Source: Stutzerimonas balearica DSM 6083
GTDB taxonomy: Bacteria; Pseudomonadota; Gammaproteobacteria; Pseudomonadales; Pseudomonadaceae
DNA: 64,000 nucleotides
Assembly: GCF_000818015.1 (NCBI RefSeq)
Contig: NZ_CP007511.1
Span: 372,001-436,000, forward strand
Direction: 5' to 3'
How positions within the stretch are numbered: position 1 is the stretch's first letter; every line of letters starts with the position of its first letter. The translations under genes and the position numbers were made by a program. Positions 7,432 to 14,832 of this stretch are shown piece by piece. A model generated the notes under the pieces. It was not told the DNA's origin. It saw only the letters and a list, made by a program, of their open reading frames with translations, and did not search any database.

Positions 7432-7593
7432 ATGGAAGTTGGTTTAGCCGTCGCATCATTTCTTGTCTCATCGCCACTTATGCGCAAGCGGCCAGGGCGC
7501 CGTGTCGCCCGTGCAAGCTATCGCCTATCATCGCCCTGGCTCGCGCGCAAGCACCGTGCAAAAGTGTTTTCCTGCTACTGCGAACGCGCTTGA
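7432..7593 (+). CDS. Cassette 8: possible 53-aa basic peptide
   Basis: The cassette body (7398-7724) has no convincing gene. The best candidate is this ATG frame, loosely spaced from AAGGAC. It gives a short hydrophobic start (VGLAVASFLVSSPLM) and then a very arginine-rich part (RKRPGRRVARASYR). The cassette may equally be gene-less and carry a promoter or RNA. Confidence 0.3.
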   Translation: MEVGLAVASFLVSSPLMRKRPGRRVARASYRLSSPWLARKHRAKVFSCYCERA

Positions 7594-7653
7594 ATCTTCG
7601 CAACGGCTCGGTCATCGTGCCGCAATCAGCAACGTGCCGGCTCAGGCATCTCT

Positions 7654-7730
7654 GCCTAACAACTGGTTCAAGGCCGTTCGCTTCGCTCACTGGGACGGGC
7701 TAAAGCCCGCCCCTTAACCAAACGTTAGAG
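7654..7730 (+). repeat. attC8 (77 bp, short subfamily)
   Basis: It runs from GCCTAAC to the core GTTAGAG (cut after G7724). The last base departs from the pyrimidine of the consensus. Confidence 0.88.
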
Positions 7731-7738
7731 ATTACAAG

Positions 7739-8281
7739 ATGTCCCTTGCCAAACTCTCATTCGAGCACGGAATAAAAGACGCCGAAGAGCTCCTTGCTCA
7801 TTTTGACGCCATAAATGCAAATCCTCCGCCGCCAAATGCCGAAGTATTGAAGCGCGCGGGGCTGGTAATGGCGCTAACGGCATGGGAAACATACGTAGAA
7901 GACAGAGTGACAGAAGGGGTTCAAAAACGCCTTGCTGCTGTTGCAGGCAGCTATGTTGGAAATTTCATCCTGAAAAAACTGCAGGTTGAGCTAAAGCAGT
8001 TCCACAACCCAACCTCGGACAAAACCAAAAAACTATTTGTCGACTATCTCGACATCGATGTAACCCAAGGCTGGAACTGGGCAAACCATGGGCCAGAAAA
8101 GGCCAAGACAGCACTGAACCAATGGATTTCAAAGCGCGGCGACGCAGTACACCGCTCCAAGCCATTGAATAATGGCTCGCCTGCGGCTCACTTAATCAAG
8201 CGCGATGAGCTTGAAAAAGTAATTCGTTTCATCAAAGACCTAGTCAAAGCCACCGACGCATACTTAGAGTGTAACCTCTAA
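7739..8281 (+). CDS. Cassette 9: HEPN-domain protein (RiboL-PSP-HEPN type), 180 aa
   Basis: The sequence is all-helical. The first helix pair resembles HEPN domains of the MAE_28990 / RiboL-PSP class (LVMALTAWETYVEDRV), and the diagnostic R-x4-H motif is R133-GDAV-H138 in WISKRGDAVHRS. HEPN proteins with this motif are metal-independent RNases used in toxin-antitoxin, abortive infection and other defence settings. No nucleotidyltransferase or other antitoxin partner shares the cassette, which argues against a simple HEPN/MNT pair. No good Shine-Dalgarno sequence is seen. The stop codon is part of the attC9 outer box. Confidence 0.7.
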   Translation: MSLAKLSFEHGIKDAEELLAHFDAINANPPPPNAEVLKRAGLVMALTAWETYVEDRVTEGVQKRLAAVAGSYVGNFILKKLQVELKQFHNPTSDKTKKLFVDYLDIDVTQGWNWANHGPEKAKTALNQWISKRGDAVHRSKPLNNGSPAAHLIKRDELEKVIRFIKDLVKATDAYLECNL

Positions 8282-8364
8282 CAATGCGCTCAACTGTCGC
8301 TCACTTCGTTCGCTGGACAGCCAAAAGCTGCGCTTTTGTCTGCCCGTTAGCTTAATCGTTATGA
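8276..8364 (+). repeat. attC9 (89 bp, long subfamily)
   Basis: It runs from CTCTAAC to the core GTTATGA (cut after G8358). The core contains the ATG used by the next cassette gene. Confidence 0.9.
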
Positions 8365-8885
8365 GCAATATGAAATTCAAATACTTTCGCGACCCAGAAA
8401 ATTTTGCATTCAGAGCCGACGATAATTCGAAATGCTCTATTTGTGGCGCAGTGGGTTTGTGGTTTGATGCTGGCGGTTTCTATGGAGGAAATGAAATCGA
8501 CTGCATATGCGACAATTGCCTTGCAGATGGAAAACTTAAAGAATTAGAAATCGAAACCAACGAAGCATTCGAAGGTAGTGTCGAAGAACAGGAAACCATC
8601 ATATATAGAACGCCAGCCTTGCCAACATGGCAAGACAGAGTCTGGCCTTTTATTAATGGTCAGTATTGCGTTTTCGAGCGAATGGCATCCAAGGCAGATT
8701 TTGTAGATAAAGACGAGTTTAAAGGTTCATTCTCAGATTTTGAAAAAGAAAACTCTGACATGGACTGGCTATGGGAAATGCTCCCTGAGAAACGCATAGC
8801 CAATCACAAAGATGGAAACTTTAATGTTTCCGTTTACTTGTTTACCTGTAACGGCAAAAAATACTGCACATGGGATGCGAGTTAA
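8361..8885 (+). CDS. Cassette 10: CbrC family (UPF0167) protein, 174 aa
   Basis: The protein matches the CbrC/UPF0167 layout. It begins FKYFRDPENFAF, has zinc-type cysteines C25-SI-C28 and C48/C50/C53 around IDCICDNCLADGK, and has the conserved RTPALPTWQDRVWP segment near the middle. E. coli CbrC is linked to colicin E2 tolerance through the CreB regulon; the biochemical role is unknown. The first ATG (8361) is inside the recombination core GTTATGA and a second in-frame ATG is at 8370. Neither has a Shine-Dalgarno sequence, so translation must rely on upstream context. Confidence 0.75.
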   Translation: MSNMKFKYFRDPENFAFRADDNSKCSICGAVGLWFDAGGFYGGNEIDCICDNCLADGKLKELEIETNEAFEGSVEEQETIIYRTPALPTWQDRVWPFINGQYCVFERMASKADFVDKDEFKGSFSDFEKENSDMDWLWEMLPEKRIANHKDGNFNVSVYLFTCNGKKYCTWDAS

Positions 8886-8888
8886 AGC

Positions 8889-8965
8889 TCATAACAATTG
8901 GTTCAAGTCGCTCGCTTCGCTCACTCGGGACCGGCTAAAGCCGGCCCCTTAACCAAACGTTATGT
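8889..8965 (+). repeat. attC10 (77 bp, short subfamily)
   Basis: It runs from TCATAAC to the core GTTATGT (cut after G8959). It is nearly identical to attC2. Confidence 0.9.
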
Positions 8966-8980
8966 GAAAGGAGATAGAGA

Positions 8981-9529
8981 GTGTCGTTCATTTCCGGAAT
9001 TGGTGAGCCAAAAGACATGCTGCTTAAGCTGGTGAGAGAGGGTAATAGGATAAATTTTGAGGAAAACCCAGAGAATGTAATGGATCATTTTTTTAATTTT
9101 TCAGTTACGGCTCACTCTCTACGAGACTGGTGCATCAACCATCTTTCTCAGCAAGGAAACAAAAAGCAGCTCAACCAAACATGGGACACTGAAAAACATT
9201 TGGTTATAGCAAAGGATATAGCTAATTCAGTAAAGCATTTCAAAATTACTATGTACACCCCGGATGTAAAAGGAACTTCATCCTCAACAACACAGGGTGT
9301 TGCGTTTTACTCAAATGAAAACATACCGGAAAAAATGGAAAAAGCTCAGCAAAGTGCCGAGTATCGAGAATCTCAAACTCAAGAAAGCCCAAGTTTTATC
9401 GTTACATTCACGGACGGCACAACTGAAAACTTAACTGACTATGTTGTTAAAACAATAAAATATTGGGTTGGCTACTTCGACAGTAATGGTATTCCGAGGT
9501 CCGTAGTTGATCACAAAGGTATTTTTTAA
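8981..9529 (+). CDS. Cassette 11: unknown soluble protein, 182 aa
   Basis: No family is recognised with confidence. The first half is helical, with FNFSVTAHSLRDWCINHL and a later AKDIANSVKHFKI, a spacing seen in several uncharacterised phage- and defence-associated helical proteins. The second half has beta-like segments (FIVTFTDGTTENLTDY). The GTG start follows AAAGGAGA. It is the last cassette, so it is farthest from any attI-side promoter. Confidence 0.6.
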   Translation: MSFISGIGEPKDMLLKLVREGNRINFEENPENVMDHFFNFSVTAHSLRDWCINHLSQQGNKKQLNQTWDTEKHLVIAKDIANSVKHFKITMYTPDVKGTSSSTTQGVAFYSNENIPEKMEKAQQSAEYRESQTQESPSFIVTFTDGTTENLTDYVVKTIKYWVGYFDSNGIPRSVVDHKGIF

Positions 9530-9552
9530 ATAGGCAGTTTTGGCATTTAATC

Positions 9553-9686
9553 ACATAACAAAGTGCTGCAACTCGCGCACTACGTGCGCTGGACAGTTTG
9601 TAAGTCGCGGCTTTGTGGTTTTGCTGCGCAAAAGTAATCCACAAAGCCACAACTTACAAACTGCCATTTCGCCAAGGCCGTAACGC
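9553..9686 (+). repeat. attC11: degraded terminal attC with a long hairpin
   Basis: The left half is attC-like (ACATAAC, AAAGTGCTGCAACTCGCGCAC). It continues into a 25-bp inverted repeat (9594-9618 against 9639-9663, two mismatches) with a 20-base loop that holds its own TTTTGC/GCAAAA arms. A proper right-hand core is missing; the nearest match is GTAACGC at 9680-9686. The site is probably inactive, and the chromosome resumes a few bases later. Confidence 0.7.
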
Positions 9687-9687
9687 A

Positions 9688-10419
9688 GCTAAGGTGCGCA
9701 AGGCGGTCGAACCCCCGGGTGAGGCGCGCGCGGACTGGCAGATCCTCGCCGCCCTTGCCGAGCGCATGGGCTATTCCGGCATGGGCTGGGCGGATGCCGC
9801 CGCGGTGTTCGCCGAGATGGCGGCACTGACGCCCTGCTTCAGCGCCATGAGCCATGCGCGGCTCGAGCGTCCCGGCGGCCTGCAGTGGCCGTGCGATGCG
9901 GCGCATCCCGAGGGCTCGCCAATCCTGCATGTGCAGAGTTTTCCGCGCGGGCGCGCACAGCTGCTGCCCGTTTCGCAGGTCGAACCGGATGAATGCCCGG
10001 ACGCCGAATACCCGTTCTGCTTCACCACGCACCGGCTGCATTTCCACTACGGCGGCGGGGCGATGACCCGCAAGTCGCCGCTGCTCGAGCGGGAGACGCC
10101 GGCCGGGCTGCTGTTCATCCACCCGCAGGACGCGGCGCAGCTGGGCCTGCACGAGGCGCAGGGGGTACGGGTGCGCTCGCGGCGCGGCGTGCTGGAGACG
10201 CGGGCACACCTGACCGACGACGTGCCGCCGGGCACCGTCGGCATGCCGTATCACTTCCGCGAGGCCCCTTGTAATCGACTGACCAATAGCGCCCAGGACC
10301 CGATCAGCCACATGCCCGAGCTGAAGGCCTGCGCTGTGGCGCTCGAACCGTTGCCGGCCGACCAGGCGCCGCGCATCGAACTCGAACGGCCCCCGGAGGA
10401 CTGCCATGCAGGCCCTTGA
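9688..10419 (+). pseudogene. Formate dehydrogenase alpha subunit, 3' fragment truncated at the integron border
   Basis: From about 9694 the frame reads VRKAVEPPGEARADWQILAALAERMG and runs to the C-terminus. It contains the molybdopterin-dinucleotide-binding domain (CFTTHRLHFHYGGGAMTRKSPLLE; GTVGMPYHFREAPCNRLTNSAQDP). This is only the last 240 or so residues of a molybdenum enzyme normally of 700-950. The Fe-S and catalytic parts are gone, replaced by integron sequence. An open frame extends back to 9613 but its first codons are attC11 hairpin. The 3' end overlaps the next gene by 14 bases, so this was the first gene of an operon. Confidence 0.8.
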
Positions 10420-11413
10420 ACTGGAATCGCCCGAGCTGCTGCGCGCTCATCTGGGCGAGGGGCGGCAGCTCTACCAACCGCTGCCGGACAGCCAGGGCGC
10501 GCTGCGCTGGCAGCGGCTGGAGGCCGGCTCCGCGCTGCCCTTCGCCGCGCCGGAGGAGACGCCGCAGTTCGCCGCCAAGGCGTTCTTCTTCGCCGAGCGC
10601 GAGGCGCTGTTCCGCTACGAGCACGGCCGCTTCATTGCGCTGCTGCCCGAGCCGCAACCGCAGGTGCTGTTCGGCCTCAGCGCCTGCGACCTGACCGCGA
10701 TCGCCTATCAGGACCGCTTCTTCGCCGAAGACCCGCACTATCAACTGCGCCGTCGCGCCACCCTGCTGGTCGGTGTCGACTGCGCGCACAGTTGCCGGCA
10801 CGGCTTCTGCGCGCGCATGGACAGCGGGCCGGACGTTCGCCCGGCGACGGCCGACCTGATCCTCTCGCGGCTCGATGCGCACTGGTTGCTGCTGGTGGCC
10901 TCCGCGGCGGGCGAGCGGGCGCTCGCCGGGCTGGCGCTGCCCGCCGCCGCGCCGGGCTGGGTGCACGAGCGGGCCGCGAATGCCCAGCGCGTGGCCGCCG
11001 AACAGGGCGAGCAGCCAGCGATCGCCGCCGGCCGCGCAGCGTTGAACGCCGGAACCGTAGCGCAGGGCGCCTGGGACGAACTGGGCCTGCGCTGTTTCGG
11101 CTGCTCCGGCTGCACCTCGGTATGCCCGACCTGCTCGTGCTTCGCGCCAGCGCAGCAGGCGGGCGAGGGCGGTGTCGTTCAGGAGCGCGTCTGGGATTCC
11201 TGCCTGTATGCCGGCTTCCAGAAGGAAGCCAGCGGCCACAACCCCAGCGCCGGCCCGGGCCAGCGCGTGCAGCGCTTCTGGTATCACAAGTTCGGCGAGG
11301 CCTTTGCCGAGCGCTTCGGCCGCGATGGCTGCGTGGGTTGCGGCCGCTGCGATGCGGTCTGCCCCGGGAGCATCGGCGTGCACCAGGTGATGCAGAGGAT
11401 CAGCCAGCCATGA
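10406..11413 (+). CDS. 4Fe-4S dicluster electron-transfer subunit (HydB/AsrA-like), 335 aa
   Basis: The protein resembles the beta subunit of sulfhydrogenases and anaerobic sulfite reductase A. An N-terminal domain of about 215 residues with scattered cysteines (FGLSACDLTAI; GVDCAHSCRHGFC) is followed by two cluster motifs, GCSGCTSVCPTCSC and GCVGCGRCDAVCP. It should pass electrons between the FAD/NAD subunit encoded next and a catalytic subunit, here the truncated formate dehydrogenase. A GGAGG site lies before the ATG. The operon promoter was presumably upstream of the lost fdh 5' end, so current expression is doubtful. Confidence 0.8.
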   Translation: MQALELESPELLRAHLGEGRQLYQPLPDSQGALRWQRLEAGSALPFAAPEETPQFAAKAFFFAEREALFRYEHGRFIALLPEPQPQVLFGLSACDLTAIAYQDRFFAEDPHYQLRRRATLLVGVDCAHSCRHGFCARMDSGPDVRPATADLILSRLDAHWLLLVASAAGERALAGLALPAAAPGWVHERAANAQRVAAEQGEQPAIAAGRAALNAGTVAQGAWDELGLRCFGCSGCTSVCPTCSCFAPAQQAGEGGVVQERVWDSCLYAGFQKEASGHNPSAGPGQRVQRFWYHKFGEAFAERFGRDGCVGCGRCDAVCPGSIGVHQVMQRISQP

Positions 11414-12237
11414 TCGACCTGACGCCCAGGCCGCTGCGCCTGCTCGAGGCCTATGCCGACGGTGAGGCCGCGCGGCATTTCACCTTTGCCTTCGAGCCCC
11501 GGCGGGACGAGCCGAGGGGGCGCCCCGGGCAATTCTTCATGCTCGCTCTGCCCGGTGTTGGCGAGGCCGCCTTTACCTATGTCAGCACACCCGATGCGAA
11601 CGGCCGCTTCAGCGCGCTGATCCGCCGGACCGGCAGCCTCACCGCGGCGCTGTTCGCCCTCGAGGCGGGCGCGGTGCTCGGCTATCGCGGCCCGTTCGGC
11701 CGCCCCTGGCCCGAGCTACCGGCGACCGGACGTGTTCTGGCGGTTGCTGGCGGCTGCGGGCTGGCGCCCTTGGCCGGCTTGCTCGAACAGGCCCCGGAGC
11801 GGCTGGCGCTGGTCTACGCCGCCCGCAGTCGGGCCCACCAGGTGCTCGGGCGCGAGCGCGAGCGGTGGCGGGCGCGATTGCGGCTGATCGAGACGCTCGA
11901 CCAGGGCGAAGCCGGCCTGCCGGGCGGCAACCCGCTCACCGTCGTGCGCCAGTGGCTGGGCGAAGGCGAGGCGCCGGCCCTGGTGCTCAGCTGCGGGCCC
12001 GAGGCGCTGATGCTGGCGGTGGCGCGCTGCTGCCTGGAAGCCGGCATGGCGGCGGACCGGGTGTGGTTGTCGCTGGAGCGCCGCATGCACTGCGGCGTCG
12101 GGCTCTGTGGGCACTGCTACATCGGTGCGAGCTACGCCTGCCTCGACGGGCCGACCTATCGCTACGACGACTACCTGCAACTGCTCGCGGCCAGCGGTCA
12201 GGTCGCGGCGGCAGCCCTGCCACCGCAGCCGTGCTGA
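11410..12237 (+). CDS. FAD/NAD(P)-binding reductase subunit (HydG/AsrB-like), 275 aa
   Basis: The fold order is that of dihydroorotate dehydrogenase electron-transfer subunits and AsrB. A flavin-binding barrel (GQFFMLALPGVGEAAFTYVS) is followed by a nucleotide-binding domain (VLAVAGGCGLAPLAGLLE). A C-terminal 2Fe-2S motif follows in RRMHCGVGLCGHCYIGASYAC with its DGP tail. It would oxidise or reduce NAD(P) for the complex. ATGA overlap with the preceding stop indicates translational coupling. Confidence 0.82.
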   Translation: MIDLTPRPLRLLEAYADGEAARHFTFAFEPRRDEPRGRPGQFFMLALPGVGEAAFTYVSTPDANGRFSALIRRTGSLTAALFALEAGAVLGYRGPFGRPWPELPATGRVLAVAGGCGLAPLAGLLEQAPERLALVYAARSRAHQVLGRERERWRARLRLIETLDQGEAGLPGGNPLTVVRQWLGEGEAPALVLSCGPEALMLAVARCCLEAGMAADRVWLSLERRMHCGVGLCGHCYIGASYACLDGPTYRYDDYLQLLAASGQVAAAALPPQPC

Positions 12238-12240
12238 GGG

Positions 12241-12732
12241 TCAGTCGCGCTGCCAGTGCACATCGACGAAGTATTCCTCGTCGTTGTAGTGGATCTTCAG
12301 CTCGCCGTCGTAGGCCGCTTCCAGCGCATGGCCGATGCGCTGAGCCAGATGCACGCCGGTAGTGGTCACCTCCAGGCCGTCGGTCGCGTCGCTGATGGCC
12401 ATCAGGCGCTCGAGCGGGTGTTCGCGCTTTTCCAGTTCCTCGGTTTTGCGCATCAGGCCGCAGAGTTCGTCGCGGTGCTGCAGCACGAACGCGCCGTGCA
12501 GGCTGACGGTGCCGGCCGGCACGTCTTCGTCGATGCGCTGGCAGGCCGGGCACAGCGCTTCCTGCGCATCGGCCGGGTTGACCAGCCCCTGCCAGGTCCA
12601 GCGGCCTTCCTGGTAGGCGGCGCCGCACTGCGGGCAAAGCGTATCGCTGCGCTGATGCCAGGCCTTGAGGTAGGGGTCGTGGTGTTCGGGTTAAAGGAGT
12701 TTGTCGCTGAGGCGCTGACGCTGTTTGTCCAT
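12241..12732 (-). pseudogene. BCAM0308-like zinc-binding protein with an in-frame TAA near the N-terminus
   Basis: From the ATG at 12732 the frame codes MDKQRQRLSDKLL, meets TAA at 12691-12693, then continues PEHHDPYLKAWHQRSDTLCPQCG. It goes on through ALCPACQRIDEDVPAGTV to DGELKIHYNDEEYFVDVHW. The two CPxC pairs, the EHPLERLMAI segment and the ending match the BCAM0308 family. The only in-frame alternative start after the stop that was found is the GTG at 12522, which would remove both cysteine pairs. The stop (possibly CAA or GAA changed to TAA) therefore probably inactivates the gene; a sequencing error is the other option. Confidence 0.65.
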
Positions 12733-12885
12733 TTTCAGAGTCTCGACAAGTAAGGAGAGGGGCCTTTTCAGCGTAGTTCACTGGTGCAGGTTTCGATGCG
12801 CCGTCTGCGCTGCCTGGCCGGACAGGCGGTCGGCCGCAACTTGGGCCAGACTCAGACGATATTCGCCGACGCGGAGGAGACGACC

Positions 12886-13554
12886 ATGTCCCTGACCATT
12901 CCCTTTCCCGACCGCCGCTATGCCGGCCAGGCGCTGGCCGAGCGCCTGCACCAGCTGGGCGACTGGGCCGGCGCCCTGGTGCTGGCCCTGCCACGCGGTG
13001 GTGTGCCGGTGGCCTTCGAGGTAGCCGAACGGCTGGGGCTGGAGCTGGACATCCTGGTCGTGCGCAAGCTCGGCGCGCCGGGCAACCGCGAGCTGGCGAT
13101 GGGCGCCATCGCCAGTGGCGGCGTGCGGGTGATGAACCCCGACGTGGTCCGGCTCAGCCATGCTTCGCAGGCCGAGATCGATGCCACCATGGTCCAGGAA
13201 ACCGACGAGCTGTACCGCCGCGAGAAGGCCTACCGCGCCGACCGCCCGCGACCGGTGATCAAGGGCCGCGCGGTGATCCTCGTCGACGATGGCCTGGCCA
13301 CCGGCGCGACCATGCGTGCGGCGGCCGAGGCGGTACGCAAGCTGGGCGCTACGCGCATCACCGTGGCGGTGCCGGTGGCGGCACCCGAGAGCGTCGCGCA
13401 GCTGGAGCGGATCGCCGATCGGGTCGTCTGCCTGCACATGCCGTACGACCTCTATGCCATCGGCCGCTGGTACGAACTGTTCGACCAGACCTCCGACCGC
13501 CAGGTGGTGGAGTTGCTGCAGCAGGCCTGGGCGCGGGGAGGTGAACCGGCATGA
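12886..13554 (+). CDS. Phosphoribosyltransferase-family protein, 222 aa
   Basis: A type I phosphoribosyltransferase fold is indicated by ALPRGGVPVAFEVAERL near the N-terminus and by the PRPP loop AVILVDDGLATGATMRAAAEAVR at about residues 126-148. Proteins of this small group are usually found next to an alpha/beta hydrolase, as here. Their base substrate is not established. The ATG at 12886 is chosen for its GGAGGAG site, although the frame is open 34 codons further upstream. It overlaps the next gene by ATGA. Confidence 0.85.
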   Translation: MSLTIPFPDRRYAGQALAERLHQLGDWAGALVLALPRGGVPVAFEVAERLGLELDILVVRKLGAPGNRELAMGAIASGGVRVMNPDVVRLSHASQAEIDATMVQETDELYRREKAYRADRPRPVIKGRAVILVDDGLATGATMRAAAEAVRKLGATRITVAVPVAAPESVAQLERIADRVVCLHMPYDLYAIGRWYELFDQTSDRQVVELLQQAWARGGEPA

Positions 13555-14207
13555 ACCCGCTCGTCAGCACCCCGATGCGCTTCACCCTGGGCCGGGCCCG
13601 GCTGCATGGCGACCTTCGCGTTCCGCCGCAGGCGTGCGGGCTGGTGGTCTTCGTGCATGGCAGCGGCAGCAGCCGGCACAGCCCGCGTAACCGCAACGTG
13701 GCGCGCTACTTCAACGAGCGCGGCCTGGCCACGCTGCTGTTCGACCTGCTCACCACACAGGAGCAGCCCCTCGACGAACTGACCCGGCGCCTGCGTTTCG
13801 ACATTCCGCTGCTCAGCCAGCGGCTGACCGGCGTAGTCGACCAGCTGCGTCAGGACGCCGGGCTGCGCGAGCTGCGCATCGGCCTGTTCGGCGCCAGCAC
13901 GGGCGCCGCCGCGGCCTTGATCACCGCGGCTTCGCGCCCGGCGGACATTGCCGCGGTGGTCTCGCGCGGTGGGCGGGTCGACCTGGCAGCCGATGCCCTG
14001 GAGCAGGTCCATGCGCCGACGCTGTTCATCGTCGGCGGGCGCGACCACGAAGTGCTGCGCCTCAACCGCGACGCCGCCGCGCGGCTGCGCTGCCCGCACC
14101 AACTGACGCTGGTCGAAGGCGCCACGCACCTGTTCGACGAGCCGGGCAGCCTGCAAGAGGTGGCGCGGCTCGCCGGTGACTGGTTCGTGCGGCAGCTGGC
14201 GCCCTGA
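13551..14207 (+). CDS. Dienelactone-hydrolase-like alpha/beta hydrolase, 218 aa
   Basis: The alpha/beta hydrolase signature is complete: oxyanion segment VVFVHGSGSSRHSPRN, nucleophile serine in GLFGASTGAAAAL, acid in IVGGRDHEV and histidine in EGATHLFDEPG. The substrate is unknown. It is translationally coupled to the phosphoribosyltransferase through a 4-base overlap, so the two products probably act together. Confidence 0.85.
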   Translation: MNPLVSTPMRFTLGRARLHGDLRVPPQACGLVVFVHGSGSSRHSPRNRNVARYFNERGLATLLFDLLTTQEQPLDELTRRLRFDIPLLSQRLTGVVDQLRQDAGLRELRIGLFGASTGAAAALITAASRPADIAAVVSRGGRVDLAADALEQVHAPTLFIVGGRDHEVLRLNRDAAARLRCPHQLTLVEGATHLFDEPGSLQEVARLAGDWFVRQLAP

Positions 14208-14213
14208 GGCGGC

Positions 14214-14744
14214 TCAAGTGCGGCCGAGTTCGCCGAGCAGGTCGGCCTGGACGATCTCGATCCAGTAGCCGTCCGGGTCGCGGATGAAGGCGACGTGCTT
14301 CATGCCCTTGTCGAGCGTCTTGACGAAGGACACGTCCAGCTGCGCGAAGCGCGCACAGGCGCGTTCGATATCCGGTACGGAGAAGCAGATGTGGCCGAAG
14401 CCGCGCGGCTCGGCGTTGCCGTTGTGGTACTGGCTGTCGTCGGACTCGGTGCCCCAGTTGTGGGTCAGCTCGAGCACCGACTGGCGGCCGAAGGCGTAGC
14501 GCTGCCGTTCGGCGGCATCTTCGGGCACCGCCTCGCCACGGGTCATGGCGAGGAAGTACAGCGAGAAGCGCGCCTCCTCGAAGTCCAGCCGGCGCAGCAG
14601 GCGCATGCCCAGCACACGGCTGTAGAAGTCCAGCGAGCGCTCCGGGTCCTTGACCCGCAGCATGGTGTGGTTGAACACGTAGTCCTGGGTCTCGGCATCG
14701 GGCTGTTCGCAGACGCCGGGCTGAAGTTCGGTATTGAACGGCAT
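14214..14744 (-). CDS. gloA: Lactoylglutathione lyase (glyoxalase I), 176 aa
   Basis: The enzyme converts the methylglyoxal-glutathione hemithioacetal to lactoylglutathione. Both halves of the vicinal-oxygen-chelate fold are visible, starting with FNHTMLRVKDPERSLDFYSRVLGM. Metal ligands are the H in NHTMLRV, E in VLELTHNWG, H in GFGHICFSV and E in YWIEIVQ. The length of 176 residues is that of the longer, often zinc-type class seen in pseudomonads and eukaryotes. GGAG precedes the ATG. Confidence 0.95.
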   Translation of the reverse strand: MPFNTELQPGVCEQPDAETQDYVFNHTMLRVKDPERSLDFYSRVLGMRLLRRLDFEEARFSLYFLAMTRGEAVPEDAAERQRYAFGRQSVLELTHNWGTESDDSQYHNGNAEPRGFGHICFSVPDIERACARFAQLDVSFVKTLDKGMKHVAFIRDPDGYWIEIVQADLLGELGRT

Positions 14745-14832
14745 TGAGCGCTCTCCATCGGGCTAGGCAAGGCGGCCCATTCTAGAAGCACGCCCGCCGG
14801 CCACGGGTAGCACCGGACTACTACGCCGCGGT

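Larger units (their letters stand above)
1404..9686. mobile_element. Chromosomal integron: intI, attI and 11 gene cassettes
   Basis: The element has a minus-strand integron integrase, an attI core at 2567, and a string of cassettes read on the plus strand. Each cassette ends in an attC with the core GTTRRRY or a close variant. Cassette bodies, taken from the base after the core G, are 2568-3337, 3338-4057, 4058-4410, 4411-5207, 5208-5713, 5714-6369, 6370-7397, 7398-7724, 7725-8358, 8359-8959 and 8960 to about 9680. Two attC subfamilies dominate, one of 76-77 bp and one of 89 bp, as expected of a resident host-type integron. The cassettes are visibly more AT-rich than the flanking chromosome. 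No transposase or antibiotic-resistance gene is present, so this is a sedentary rather than a clinical mobile integron. Stutzeri-group pseudomonads are known to carry such integrons. Confidence 0.95.

Noticed and set aside
7463..7717. 84-codon frame spanning cassette 8 and attC8
   Set aside because: It runs through the recombination site stem and would be broken by cassette movement; composition is random.
7739..8281. HEPN/MNT toxin-antitoxin pair
   Set aside because: Only the HEPN protein is present; no nucleotidyltransferase is encoded in this or the neighbouring cassettes.
3255..9686. Regularly occurring similar repeats suggested a CRISPR array
   Set aside because: Repeats are 72-89 bp imperfect palindromes with GTTRRRY cores, spacers are 250-940 bp with genes, and an integron integrase is adjacent. 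These are attC sites.
9613..9690. Start of the formate dehydrogenase fragment at 9613 as a true N-terminus
   Set aside because: The first 25 or so codons are the attC11 hairpin and have no dehydrogenase similarity; the open frame is fortuitous.
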